From positions 1,583,260-1,647,259 of the forward strand of contig SCFE01000020.1 in the NCBI GenBank assembly GCA_004352715.1: DNA of 64,000 bases, read 5' to 3'. The position numbers were made by a program, and so were the translations under genes. Below the pieces are notes generated by a model. The model searched no databases, had not been told where the DNA came from, and was given only the letters and a program-made list of their open reading frames with translations. Shown here one piece after another: positions 40,750-52,428 of the stretch; within the stretch, counting starts at the first letter, position 1, and the number at the start of each line of letters is the position of its first letter. The DNA is from Hofstenia miamia. Taxonomy: Eukaryota > Xenacoelomorpha > Acoela.

Positions 40750-42333
40750 CTATTCGTCAAAACAATTGATACATATGACAGCCTAGTACTTCCCACAAAC
40801 AGGTTTATTGCAAATTGTGCACAAATTCACAGTTCTATTCTTTTCACATTGAACATTAATCTGGCAAATGACTCGCTTTGGAAAGTTGGGACAAAACATC
40901 ATTGAGTAGTCTGAATATCAACGTCTTTCCTGAGGTCTTTGGACAGTTGTTGCAGAAAAGTGCTTCTACTGATATCAGAATGTGTTTGGTTTTTAACCTG
41001 CACCAATGCGTTCACTCCCGCAATATCCAAAATATTAAAAAAACTACCAAGGGCCAGCGTCTACATTTGACGACACATACTGTCTCGTAGATCAACTGCA
41101 TATTTATTACTATTATAAAATAATACACTTTCAGGCTTCTTCTTACCATCTTCTTGATAAACAGCACCACTATGCTGTGTAGAAAGTATATGCACAACTC
41201 TTTTTGGTTTCGCTTGATTTCTGGTAAGGTGCAACTTACCACTTTGGTACATTACACAACCATGCAGTCCTAAATTTTGGGGAGGAGGAAGTTCGCGACG
41301 ATTTGAACGCACGGTTCCAACTATTGTTGTTTGGACTTGGAGCATAAAATGAGCAAGTTGTTTAGAAGTAAAAAAACTATCAATAGTTACATTGTATCCT
41401 TTGTTGTTCAGAGGTTGAATAAGTGTTTGCACAACATGTGTACCAAGTGGCACATGTCTGTTCTCATCTTTTCCAAGAAAGGGCTTGATATTATAACAAT
41501 ATTTTGATGAAACATCAGCTAATATCCAAAATTTTATCCCAAATTTATTCTGCTTTGCGGGTATATATTGCGTAAAACAGCAGTGTATTTTAGTCGGAAA
41601 TAATTGTTCATCAGTAGTCAAGAATGATGATGGGTGGTAACAACGTTAAGAATTGTCTACAAAGCGATCTAAAATAGTTGAAATTAGACAAAACTTGTCA
41701 TTTACAGATTTCTACGGCGATCTTGACGACAATCAAATCTGAGAAACATTTTTATCTCTCTTATTTTTTTGGCGGGACCGTGTCTTATTAAAATGTGGGA
41801 CATCCATATGTCGTTGACCATAGTTTTTCAAATAGATAAATTTCGTCAATATGCAATTCCATTAGGTACAGTAGTCCCACGATTTTTTCTAGTTCGTCTC
41901 TTGTTAGATTCCAATCATCTATCCTTTCATTAGCAAAAGCATTTGTACAATCAACAATAAAATTCAGCATTCAATTATCAAAGAGAAGATTCCATGCGTC
42001 TAATGGAGTTATGATGCCATTACAAGCTCCTGTTACACCTTCAGGCTGGTTTACTATATTTTGTCGTTGCATTCTACCACGTCTAGATTCCGGTGTATTT
42101 TCAATTATTGTCGATTCATTTCCATCTCGCGCTCGAAGTGAATTAATTACTTTCTTTATCAACTCTTCGTGACTGCTATGTACCAACAGGTCTAAATCTT
42201 CATCACTGTGATAGCGTTCATCATTATTCTCCTCTACCTCTTCTAAATCTTGTTCAGTGTCATCTCAAGATTCATCACTTGGAAGATTAGTCATTATTTG
42301 CAAGAAACGTTGAGCTGACATTCGTTGAGACAT
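40750..42333 (-). pseudogene. piggyBac transposase, disrupted
   Basis: The start is taken at MSQRMSAQRFLQIM (42333), because an acidic N-terminal region follows. The DDE catalytic domain is readable: TTDEQLFPTK (first Asp region), YNVTIDSFFTSKQLAHFML (second), and KYAVDLRDSMCRQ (third Asp region), followed after a frameshift by FFNILDIAGVNALVQVKNQ. A C-terminal cysteine-rich zinc-binding domain (VNLCTICNKPVCGKY, then CINCFDE) ends at 40750. About 528 codons fits the family. Damage includes an in-frame TGA at codon 23 (42265-42267), stops near 41971 and 41785, and frameshifts at about 41640-41790 and 41060. The enzyme would excise and insert DNA at TTAA. Confidence 0.9.
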
Positions 42334-42385
42334 TACAAATGACAAATGATACTGGTATGCTTGAAATTTCTACACTTTTGCAGCA

Positions 42386-42618
42386 ATTCTATCTAATGAA
42401 ATTGGAGTATATTTAGGAATCCATGATAACTGGGTACAATTTGCTGCGAAACTCTTGCTCAAAATATTCGCACCTCTTTCAAATATTTGTANNNNNNNNN
42501 NNNNNNNNNNNNATTCTATCTAATGAAATTGGAGTATATTTAGGAATCCATGATAACTGGGTACAATTTGCTGCAAAACTCTTGCTCAAAATATTCGCAC
42601 CTCTTTCAAATATTTGTA
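42386..42618. repeat. 106-bp duplication flanking a 21-N gap
   Basis: The block starting attctatctaatgaaattgg occurs at 42386-42491 and again at 42513-42618, with one base different. This looks like an unmerged contig overlap inside the piggyBac element. If so, the element is about 127 bp shorter than shown. Confidence 0.85.
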
Positions 42619-42706
42619 GTAATTTACAAAACGTAATATAGAAATCGCAAATTGACGGGTTTTTGCGCTTTTAGGTATATTAAAAGGCTGGCGCTTCTAG
42701 TGTTAA

Positions 42707-43007
42707 ACAATGGTGTTGTATACTTATAAAATAGAAATAAGAGTGACTAATAATTCTTAGATATTATTATCACTTGCTCCATAAAGCTATAAGCACTAAC
42801 TATTCGAATGTAGATTTGTCATTTATAGTAACATCTAAAAATTCATCATTGCATTTGTAGCATAATTTAAAGGTTTTAGCTTTTTTCAGGTTATTGCAAC
42901 ATTTAGTCTAAAATCATTTATATCAGGCTATTCAAAGAATTAATATTGGAAAACCTTGAAACTGGATTATACTTAAAAAATTTATATTGATGCAGTACTG
43001 TCAATGT
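42707..43007. other. intron sequence without recognisable features
   Basis: About 300 bp of AT-rich sequence right of the piggyBac element with no readable motif. Confidence 0.4.
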
Positions 43008-43140
43008 TAACCCTGGAATTTCTTACAATTTATTATTATTTCTATAATTTTTTTAAACGCTCATAACTTACTAAACAGTAAAAATAGCTAAGCCGTCCAG
43101 TCGCACCTTTGGGTACGATGCGCCTAAATGGAGATTGGGT
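43008..43140 (+). repeat. dispersed repeat family, copy 4
   Basis: Shared words are 'gttaaccctggaattt', 'tttaaacgctcataactta' and 'gtacgatgcgcctaaatgg'. It is shorter than copies 2 and 3. Confidence 0.5.
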
Positions 43141-45129
43141 GGTCTAGATACAAAATATAAAACAGTTGAGGTAAGTTATTGGTGTCATAGGACCTAGACA
43201 CCTTATTACCTAAATTCTAGTCAAGGTTTTACAAAAATCAAAATTTCCTAATAGAATTGCAGAAAATGTGGATAAAACGTATGTAAATTTATAGATAAAT
43301 GAACAGCTTAGAGTGAATTGCTATTGAAACATCCAAGCATTTAAGCGTGAATATTTTGTTATTGAGATTTAAGGAAGTCTATCTATATATTATAAATTTG
43401 AGTAAATCGAAGGTATTATTTATTTTCATATAAATGACTGGTTTCTATTATTATCATCGAACAGAGTTATTAAAGATGTATTGATTTATCAGAAATATCA
43501 TTTTATTAAAAGCCTTTAAAACGAAGGAATCACAAATCTTTAGCTTGTTTATTGAAACCTCCTAGCAATGACTACATAATAAAAATGATGGTTAAAGCTA
43601 AAATCCAATTTAAGGTTTGATTATCAAGATTTTATGTGGCTTCCTGAGCACAAAAGCCTTCCGTACTAGTCTTTATTACTAACATAAAAACATAACATTT
43701 TATGCAAAAGAAAGAGCAATTCCAAATGATTTTTATAGGACATTGGTTAGTGATAAAATTATGCAAAAATTATTTCGACGTTCGCAAAACAATAATTAGT
43801 CCGCATGATTAAGCATTTTATATTTGGGATCAATAAAAACTATTACATTGAAGAAACAATGAATATTTAATGTCTAAGAGCTTTGTAGAGATCTTATCTC
43901 AGTCAATTATGACGAGTAATACGTCCAATTTATTAAGGAATGTTTATTTTGACTTGTAGCATTTCTCAATTTTATTACACTTTCCAAATATAGAAATATA
44001 ATTTCTTTAAAAAATCACTATATATTATACATACGTTACTATATTTTTTCCTCATCTTCTTCAAAAGACTTTACTTATACTGATCTCTGTATATTCAGAT
44101 TTGTAAGATTTTAACATCTATAGAAGTATAGTTACCACTTAAATTAAATTCAAAGCAAATGAAAACATCTGCGATTTTCTTAGAGAGAGAGAAAAAAAAT
44201 TGTGTACATAGACACATAATTATACAGGCAATATATGCAAATTAACTGCATATGACTATGAAAAAATTAAAATTTAAATGTCAGCATAATATGTTCCAGT
44301 AATTTTTAAATTGGTTTTTATTGAAAATCTTAGAGTATTTTAGTTTTTTAAATTCATACAATTAATTATTATGTTTGCTTGTCCGTAATTTTTTCGACAA
44401 AGCTATATAAAAAATGTTTGTACTGATGTTTCGCAGATAAACATTAGTAGTTTATCAAAAACTATGTCATGAATTATTATTGAAATTCATTTTCCTAAAT
44501 GTTATTTGTAAATGTGTTATATCTAGTATAATTCTATATTAACCTGCAATATAATCATAAAACTATTAATTAAATATATTAATGATATCCTCGTAAAATA
44601 TTTTAATTGTTACATTTGATATATCAAATCTATGTTAGGCTAATTTGTCAATCACCTAACTTTGTTTTGTCTTTTCAGCATTCTGTTGCATATCATAATT
44701 TTTAGCCAAAGATCCAGAAGTTGAAATTTTACTTTTTAACTTAGGTTAGTGTGTCAAACTAAGCCTAAATTAATTTAATGCTTGGAAAGAGTGATTTGCT
44801 TCATAACAAATATGTTTTAATGCCGTTAATAATCGCTAACTATCCAATCTTTTGAATAACGGAGCGTAAATTCAAATTTTGAAACCAGAGAAAATATTAA
44901 TTTTAAGTGGTTAAGGAAATTTGTTCCAATATCAGTTAGATTAGCTTACATGTTAAACATCAATGTAAACAATAGAAGAATTTTTTATTAAAACAACAAC
45001 AATATATATATTCTAAAAGGAAACACATTAGATGGTTCGATTATATTATATAATCATCGTCAGCAAATAATTCGCGGACAAAAATATTTTTACAGTTTGC
45101 AAACTACACTAAGATTATAAAATGAAATC
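43141..45129. other. intron sequence without recognisable genes
   Basis: Strongly AT-rich and non-coding. No motif recognised. Confidence 0.45.
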
Positions 45130-45720
45130 TAAAATAAATATAAATACTTAGTTGGATTAATTTGTTTATTGAATAACTTTGTTTTATCGATTTTGTTAAT
45201 TTCAATGGCTTCTGCAATTTTTGAATAATTTGTTCTTGTGATGATCTTAAAATTTTCAATTTGGATAAATGAATGTCATTAAAAATTTCTGATGTTAAAT
45301 GACCATTGATGTGCTCTTGATGGTTTCACCATGTATGATTCCTTACAATCATCACAAATAAATTTATAAATTAATGATGAAGCCAATCCTTTTGATATTT
45401 GATCTTTGTTGCGTATTAAATATAGTGTTTTGAATGATTGAAATATTGGAATAATCTTTGTAAATTTTAAAATTGTATCAAATGATCGGAGCTTATTTTT
45501 CAATAGAATTGAATTATTTTCAATTAATGGTAATTTCCAATATATGTCTTTCTTAGTTTCTTTTATATCTTCATCAGATTTTTACATGATTAGTTGCTAA
45601 TAACCATTGATCTGCAATTTTTTATAAGATCATGTGGATATCCTCCATTATCGCGAAACATGTCATATAATTGATCTAAAGAATTCTCAAATATGATGAT
45701 GATATTTTGATAATTCTTTG
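45130..45720 (-). pseudogene. Penelope-like retroelement fragment (GIY-YIG region)
   Basis: Minus-strand frames give, in order, LYDMFRDNGGYPHDLIK, KKDIYWKLPLIENNSILLKN, FQSFKTLYLIRNKDQIS, LIYKFICDDCKESYMVKPSR and, after a shift, ENFKIITRTNYSKIAEAIEI. This is the order at the C-terminus of Penelope-like proteins: thumb, a P-x-I-G-like link, then a GIY-YIG endonuclease with the (V/I)YKFxC-x-x-C motif. YIG is changed to YMV. Penelope elements differ from LINEs in using this single-strand endonuclease. Stops and a frameshift show it is dead. The 5' RT core was not found. Confidence 0.75.
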
Positions 45721-45952
45721 ACATACACATCTGATTGTATTTAACTTATTTTTTGATCACAATACCATTTGATTCTTATTCGAATACTTTTTATGCAAAT
45801 TAATTTTTTAGAATCACAAGTGATAACATATTTCCCATGTGTACAAATACATCCATTATTTTTTTAAATACACATCGTTGCTAAAAAAGCAGCGTTTAAC
45901 TTCAATTTTAAGTGTAGTACACATATTTGTACGAAATTATATTATGATATTT

Positions 45953-46294
45953 CAGATTTGGAAGTGGTTCTAACCTTCAAAAACCGACCCGAACTGAACC
46001 CTTTAAAAATATAACCCAATCAAATCAAACTGCTTAAAGCTAAAAACCTGAACGGTGTCAAAATTAGTAAAAATTTAAATTGAAAATTTGATTTAATATT
46101 CCTTTGCGAAACTTAAATGTCTTCGAACCAAAAGTAGTATTTATTCACAAATTCAGGAAAAGTTTAGGGAATATTGTAAACTCCGTCTCAACATAGAGAT
46201 ATTTGTATTTAAATCTGTTCAAGTAATTACGTCATTTTAAAATTTCAAACGACACCAACCCAAACCGTTTATAATCCGACCGCTTGCAACCCTA
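45953..46294. mobile_element. hAT-like MITE (342 bp)
   Basis: The left end is cagatttggaagtggttct and the reverse-complemented right end is tagggttgcaagcggtcgg, which agree at about two thirds of positions. The element is bounded by near-identical 8-bp repeats tgatattt (45945-45952) and tgatactt (46295-46302), the hAT target length. It is non-coding. Internal 'ccgacccgaactgaaccc' resembles hAT subterminal repeats. Confidence 0.6.
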
Positions 46295-46456
46295 TGATAC
46301 TTTATTCTTTATACGTGTTTAAGAAGTGCGAAAAACAAGAAAAATTTAATTACAAGTATGCAGAAATATATAATAAATAAACGGAAAAAATAAAGCATTC
46401 GATAAGCATTCCTGATCTATAACACAAAAATCTTACAACTAAATAGATCTTACAAT

Positions 46457-46838
46457 CAGAGTTGGAACGGGCCGATTTTTTCTGCCTGAGCCCGCATACC
46501 GTCGGGCCACATCAACACGAAAAAAATCAGGCCCGGGTGACAAAATTTATCGTTTTATACATTTTTCTTATATGTTCTAGCCGCTAGCTATTTTAATTAT
46601 GGATTATTCCTTCCCATGCCGATTTTTATGTAATCGTATTGCTCACATATTATTCTAATAAGCCCTCACATGAATTTAACATATCATCTTATTCAATTAA
46701 TGAACATACAGTACACTTAATTTCAGACATGATAAATTTCGGTCCGGGTGTTAAATTTTTCAATTCCGGGCCCGACCCGGGTGCTTACAAATAATTCCAA
46801 GCCCATCCCCGGCCCGCTCAAGGCCGGTTCCAGCTTTG
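46457..46838. mobile_element. hAT-like MITE (382 bp)
   Basis: The left end is cagagttggaacgggccg and the reverse-complemented right end is caaagctggaaccggcct. The 8-bp flanks cttacaat (46449-46456) and cttacatt (46839-46846) match at seven of eight positions. Subterminal gggcc/cccgg units such as 'tcgggcccggaattg' on one strand are frequent near both ends. It is non-coding and lies 162 bp from the previous MITE. Confidence 0.72.
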
Positions 46839-46846
46839 CTTACATT

Positions 46847-49800
46847 ATAGGCTCGATATTAATAAAATGGAATTTTGATACCTGAAAAGTATCTATGCAT
46901 AGTCATAGTAGTTACTTTTTTCATTGCAGAGGAATTGGTATGAAAATTAACAGTGTCATTCCAACTGTCTAGATCAAGGTAGCTCTTGAAGCAATTCTTC
47001 AAGATATATTGTTATTCTCAAATTTAAGGAACTATTCGACTCTCATATTTTTACTTTTCTTAGAATATTAATAGCAAAGCGAACATGTCTATAAATACTT
47101 TTATAATTTTTATAGCTATATTCATTTTATTTCATAAAAAGTTATTGAATTTTTGCTAACTTCACCGATAAACCCGTTGTTTGAGGTCATATGTCAGCAT
47201 GATATCGAATCATTTTTTCTCAAAGTTTTCAATTTATCGCTGACAAACCACCCTGCCAAATTTTAGCATTATTTTGTTATTGTACCTGTAGTAAATTTAC
47301 TGCCATCAACGTCAACTACGTAATAAAATGAAGTTGTTTCACTTCCAAAAATGTCAGTTGATCATTGTCTACCACCTTCTGAACCACATCTGGTTCTAAA
47401 TGTAGAAAAAAGCCTGGCCTAGATGTTGTTGAATTAAGAACAACCGACTATTTGAATATGTTTATTGTTTGAATATTAGCACTCAACGCTAACTTAAGTG
47501 CTTTTATAGAATTTAACCTTAAAGAACAGTCATTTTTTTCATAGTTGAATAACAAGGTTAGCATCAGCAGCTGAATTGTAACTTTCTCAACAGGACCTCT
47601 GTTTCCCATAATAATATCATCATCCTGGAAATATCAAATGTGACAAAACGCATGGAATTGCAAGGGATTCCAGTTGTAAGGTAATATTTTAATCAATTTT
47701 TAATGTGAGTATCAACTTCCAAAATTTTATTTTGCTGAGCCGACTTCGACATTATGTAAAGAGTGTCGGCAGAAAATTAAATCTGCAAAACAATAGGCTA
47801 TTCACAATAAAATTTGATTATGATTATACAAATATAATTGACCTCATTAAAATTTGCTAATCAAGATTCAGGACGAGGTCATAATTTAAGTTAGCGATTT
47901 CGAGATCAAAGTTCGAGGTCGAGTTCTGAATTTTTTATTTCAAACAATTTTCAAAGATTGTTTTTCAATATTTAGATTGCTTCGTTATGCAATAATAATG
48001 ATTTTGTCTGAATATGTTAATGCCATGCGTTCATAATATATATTTATAAAATATTTAACTTTATTCTATTTCCTAACACTAGAAGGAAGTTTTTCGGTAT
48101 TTAATTTCATTTTATTCTTAATACACAAATTTGTGGCATTTGAAATTATTTAATAATTGATTAGAGTCAATTGAATACAATAAGGTGTCAGCAGCATATT
48201 AAATGCAGCTGAAAGTAAGAAATATGTCAATATCATTTATATATAAATTCAAAATTAATATTTTGTTTGTTTTAACATAATTTTTTCAAATATTTTGGAT
48301 TAGGGTTTCATATCCTTAAATGTATATATCGATGTGTTTACTTTACAATTAATATTGTTATCTTCAATACTGTGACATGTCCATATAGGCAAAATACCAT
48401 TTTCCTTCTTTCTATTTTGTTTCTCCAATTTAATGCAATATACATATGATATCAGTGGCCTGCAGTGTAAACTTTAGCTAGGGAAGCGGAGGTTTCTTGA
48501 AAATGAAATTTTGTATTCTTTTATTTACATTTCATATGAGCACATTTCAAAAAGACAATATCACTATAAAAACTCGTAGTTAATTATTGATTTTAAAATA
48601 ACAATGTAATTTCTAAAAAAACCAATAAGAAAATTATTTATCTTCACGCAAACACTAAAATGGCCTTTTTCAGCAAATAAAATTTGTTACCAAAGTGTAT
48701 ACTTCTATAACGTAACCTAAAACTCACATATATCAGTGCTGTAGATGCAGATCCCCTGCTTTTTTTAGTACTTATTATCAAAATTCCAAACTATTTGGCA
48801 TGCAGCACTGCTTATCATCTTGCAAACTTTGTTAAAATGGTTGCTGTACAGAACAATATTCCAAGTATTAAGTAATAAGTATCCCAATAAATATGTATAT
48901 TTGTTACATACTTTAAATTCTTTGACAAACATCAAGGATATACATGCATTTATAGCTACAATTTATCACTCTATATTAATAATTTAAAACAGTCTAGATT
49001 CTACAGAGGATAAAATTTTGCCACTACCGCACAGTGACACATTTAATTAAAATATAACACACCACTTAAAAAACAACTTTACTTAAAAATCAGTTGCAAA
49101 CGCCTATATTTTGAACAAAATTGAACGTTAGGTCAGGTCATACACTTGCATTAAGGCTATAAGCTTAATATAGTTACCACTATTTTGAGAAGATGCTGAT
49201 TCATTATGCCCCCGAAAAGCTAACTCTTGGCTACTTAAAAAAGCATGCAATTATCAATTAATCTTTTCATTATGCTTCGATTCTTCTTAACGCCGGCATT
49301 ATGAAGCATATTTGCATGTCTCAAGCTTTCATCAATTGCCGTTTCAATCTAGTTTTGCAAAATGAGGCTAATGACAATTGAGAATGAAGATGGGAGATAG
49401 AAGATTCATGCTTAGACAATGATTTGGAAAAAATTTCTTAATTGGCTGTATCCAGAAGTATTCCACACTGTCTTACTTGTGCTAAAAAGTAAGCATGACC
49501 AACAAAAAAGTTTATTTGCTGTTAACTATTTATGATTTTCATGTTTTAAATTGAAAATTTCTTTTGTAAGTTTTTCCACGATCTGTATATATTTCAATTA
49601 GTAGAAGCAAGGCTGGTTGAGAACTACCTTCCTGAACAATTTCAGCCTTTTCATTAAAATTTAAACGGGAAAATGGGTGGAGAAGGAGTTCGTCATAAGC
49701 ATTTTCATTTGAGCCGGCCATCAAATGCTATGCTAAAATATTTTCTTTTAAGATTTTGCTTTAGATTATTGTAAATATTCCAATCAATGAAAATAGATTA

Positions 49801-50023
49801 ATGAAAAAGCTGAAAACTAGTTTCGAATAATTTAAGTAATGTTTCATGCACCTAGCCTACATTTCGTTTAACCTACCCTGAGAGTATTGAGAGTAATTTC
49901 ATTCATCAAAAATATAAGCTTTGTAGAATTGTCATTGTTTTCAATTTTGAAAATACTGTTAACACTCTCATCCTGTACCTATACAGCCATTTTTAAGGCT
50001 GGCTAGATTCCGCTAGAACATTT
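46847..50023. other. intron sequence, mostly unannotated
   Basis: No gene is supported. The minus-strand frame 49539-49724 contains LNFNEKAEIVQEGSSQP, which recalls the first helix-turn-helix of pogo/Tigger transposases, but nothing downstream confirms this. Confidence 0.35.
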
Positions 50024-50290
50024 ATGTGCTCCGTGGCTCAGTCGGAGGTGAGAGTTTCAAACACAGGTTGTAAATTCCTGCTAGCTCATCCCAACTTCAA
50101 AAGAAAGACGCCTCCTTCCATTAGTGGTTGGGTCATTTCCAGACATTTCTGTCCTTCAAGGCACTTCAATAATTTCGATATTCTGTGACCAGAGAGGGAA
50201 AAAGACACGTTTGAAGGCACATCCCAATTAAAGGCTAGGTCGCCACAATGTACCTTTAGCTGTAAGAAATAGCTTGCCTGATAATTTTAG
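50024..50290 (+). repeat. tRNA-derived SINE
   Basis: It starts with an RNA polymerase III type 2 promoter: an A box tggctcagtcgg (50034-50045) and a degenerate B box ggttgtaaattcc (50066-50078) about 20 bp later. The tRNA-like head is followed by a body with gtccttcaaggcacttcaat, which resembles the conserved central domain (..aaggcactt..) of several animal SINE families. The end is not marked by a clear tail, so the right boundary is approximate. No intact tRNA fold is expected. Confidence 0.62.
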
Positions 50291-50611
50291 TTAATTAATT
50301 CGATTTATTACAATATAGAAGAACGATTTTTGTGCATGACTTATTGTTCAATATCAACTCAAACTAAAAATGTATTCGCGGGTAACTTGGATTGCGATCT
50401 ACGTTGGAATCAATAAGCGTTAAACAATTCCGCGGAAGGCTTTTCGCTGTTCTGTAGCCATAGTTCTCAATTGTGATTGGTTGAAGTTTTAGTAAATTAC
50501 AAAGGTAAAATGCAATACAGGGAAGCGGTAAACAGTTACACCAACTTTTTACAAAACATTTCTTTCAGATGCATATAAAATGAAAATCGTAAATAATAAT
50601 TATATGTATAC

Positions 50612-50637
50612 ATATATATATATATATATATATATAT
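50612..50637. repeat. (TA)n microsatellite
   Basis: A perfect TA array preceded by tatatgtatac. Confidence 0.95.
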
Positions 50638-51089
50638 CATTGAATTTTTCAATCTATATTTTTGATTAACAATTTTGCTAAAACCTGACGTATAATAGTT
50701 TGATAGGATTACATAACAGCTAGAAAAGCAAAACAAACAAATATAAGGAAAAAATTACTATATTTGCAAAACAACTCTTTCGAAAATGTAAATGTGGAAG
50801 AATAATTAATGAAAATAAGAGGCTTTTAACTATTTGAAGCGTAAAATATGTACTTTAAATTGCAATGCTGTTTGCTGAGTTTATTCTTTCTTAATGACAT
50901 TATTTCTCCTGTATTTGCTGTTGGATTAGTTTGAAGGATTTTTAGTGCATATGTTACTACATATCTATGTAATAATGTTGACGTTACATTTTAAGGGTCT
51001 TTTAGCAAAAAATATAATTGAAATATTCATATCGATGGCATTTTAAGAAATTGCTAAGCCTCATCAGAGTATTTCTAAGATAAACTATC

Positions 51090-51294
51090 ACCGATATATA
51101 CAGTATATATATATATATATATATATATACNNNNNNNNNNNNNNNNNNNNNNNNNNNNNNNNNNNNNNNNNNNNNNNNNNNNNNNNNNNNNNNNNNNNNN
51201 NNNNNNNNNNNNNNNNNNNNNNNNNNNNNNNNNNNNNNNNNNNNNNNNNNNNNNNNNNNNNNACAGTATATATATATATATATATATATATATA
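51090..51294. repeat. (TA)n with 132-N gap and repeated flanks
   Basis: An acag-(TA)n-c motif occurs on both sides of the N run 51131-51262 (arrays 51104-51129 and 51267-51294). It is probably the same microsatellite assembled twice. Confidence 0.85.
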
Positions 51295-51526
51295 CGGGCT
51301 CTATATTCTATGGGATTTGTATCCAGCGCCCGGAATTCGCCATTTTCCATAGCATCCAGCGTATTTTGATGGAAAGCCACAATAATTCATTGAATCCAAA
51401 AGTTTTTGCATTGCGCATTCGGAATAGGGGTAAAAAGTTTCTCATGAATCCGTTCAAGGTTTTTACAAAAGGTTTGTGTATATTCTTTGTATCCAGCGCC
51501 CTTGAGACATTATGAAATTTTGTATC

Positions 51527-51560
<34 letters not shown>
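51295..51560. repeat. GTATCCAGCGCC-containing spacer between TA arrays
   Basis: The words tttgtatccagcgccc (51314 and again near 51487), 'gcatccagcgtattttg' and 'ttttgtatccaaa' recur within about 230 bp between two TA arrays (the second is 51530-51559). This suggests a degenerate internal repeat or a repeat family tied to TA arrays. Confidence 0.45.
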
Positions 51561-51561
<1 letters not shown>

Positions 51562-52299
51562 GCATTTTTTCTTGTAGCTTTTATATTAACACCGGTCAAC
51601 TAAAATCAATATAACTGAGAAGTTTGGATTCTTTGAAAACAGATGCTGTTCTGACAATTGACTTTTTACACATTTTCTCAAAATAATTGCAAAGCATTAC
51701 ACTTTTTAGAAATCGTATTTTCTAAGTCAAGTTCTAAACATTAAAAATTCCTAAGCAATACAAAACTTCTAATTCTTTTTCATGAATTAGGACATGATTT
51801 TCTGGTTTGCATAAAAATTAGACTCTTTAGAAACACCATAAATTTTCCAGAAATTGTTCCAATTTCTGTAAAAAATAGTCAAGTAAATAATGGAATCAAA
51901 AGTATAAATCGTCTAAAAAGATGTCAATGAAACGTGAAAACTGATTTTGTACTATCTTTTAAGAATACGATTTGTAAGAGGTACTATTTCTTAATAAATA
52001 TAATCAAATCCTGCTACTATAAAGCAAATTTAACATTACCAGTTCATATTTGAGCTATTTAAGGAGCCGAAAGTTACTAAATATGTAGACTTAAATTTAT
52101 GCCTGCCACTCGATATATTAAACAATTCAAAATTTGATTTAAAAATTATTTGAGAGTTCAACAGCACGGTGCTCGAGTTTCTAAAAATACTGCTTTAAAA
52201 TTTTGAGATTTGCTACAAGGTCTGCACAAAAATTCCAATCAGTATGCAACTCAAAATACATTGTATTGAACATTGTATTTTGAAGATAATCTATTGTGA
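51561..52299. other. intron sequence without recognisable features
   Basis: AT-rich and non-coding. Nothing further recognised. Confidence 0.45.
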
Positions 52300-52428
52300 G
52301 TCCAGTCCATGCGCGACGTGCGCAAAGTTAGGGGTTATTGTCGCCCCGTAAGCGTTTTGAAATTTTTTGTTGAAGTCATCACAGATTTTGAAAAATTCTG
52401 AGTCGAAATAGGGTTACATCATTACCTC
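52300..52428 (-). repeat. dispersed repeat family, copy 5
   Basis: Reverse-complemented, it reads gtaaccctatttcgactcag, 'ttttcaaaatctgtgatga', 'caaaacgctta' and 'actttgcgcacgtcgcgc', in the order seen in the plus-strand copies at 32474 and 35935. Confidence 0.55.

Larger units (their letters stand above)
40254..42702 (-). mobile_element. piggyBac element with TTAA target duplication
   Basis: Perfect 13-bp terminal inverted repeats, cactagaagcgcc at 40254-40266 and ggcgcttctagtg at 42690-42702, are flanked on both sides by TTAA (40250-40253 and 42703-42706), the fixed target of piggyBac. Subterminal inverted copies of aacccgtcaatt lie at 40268-40279 and 42650-42661, and a further related copy lies near 40430. 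The 2.4-kb length and one transposase gene on the minus strand complete the picture. A 21-N gap (42492-42512) with duplicated flanks lies in the leader between the gene and the right end. The perfect repeats suggest a fairly recent insertion even though the gene is broken. Confidence 0.95.
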
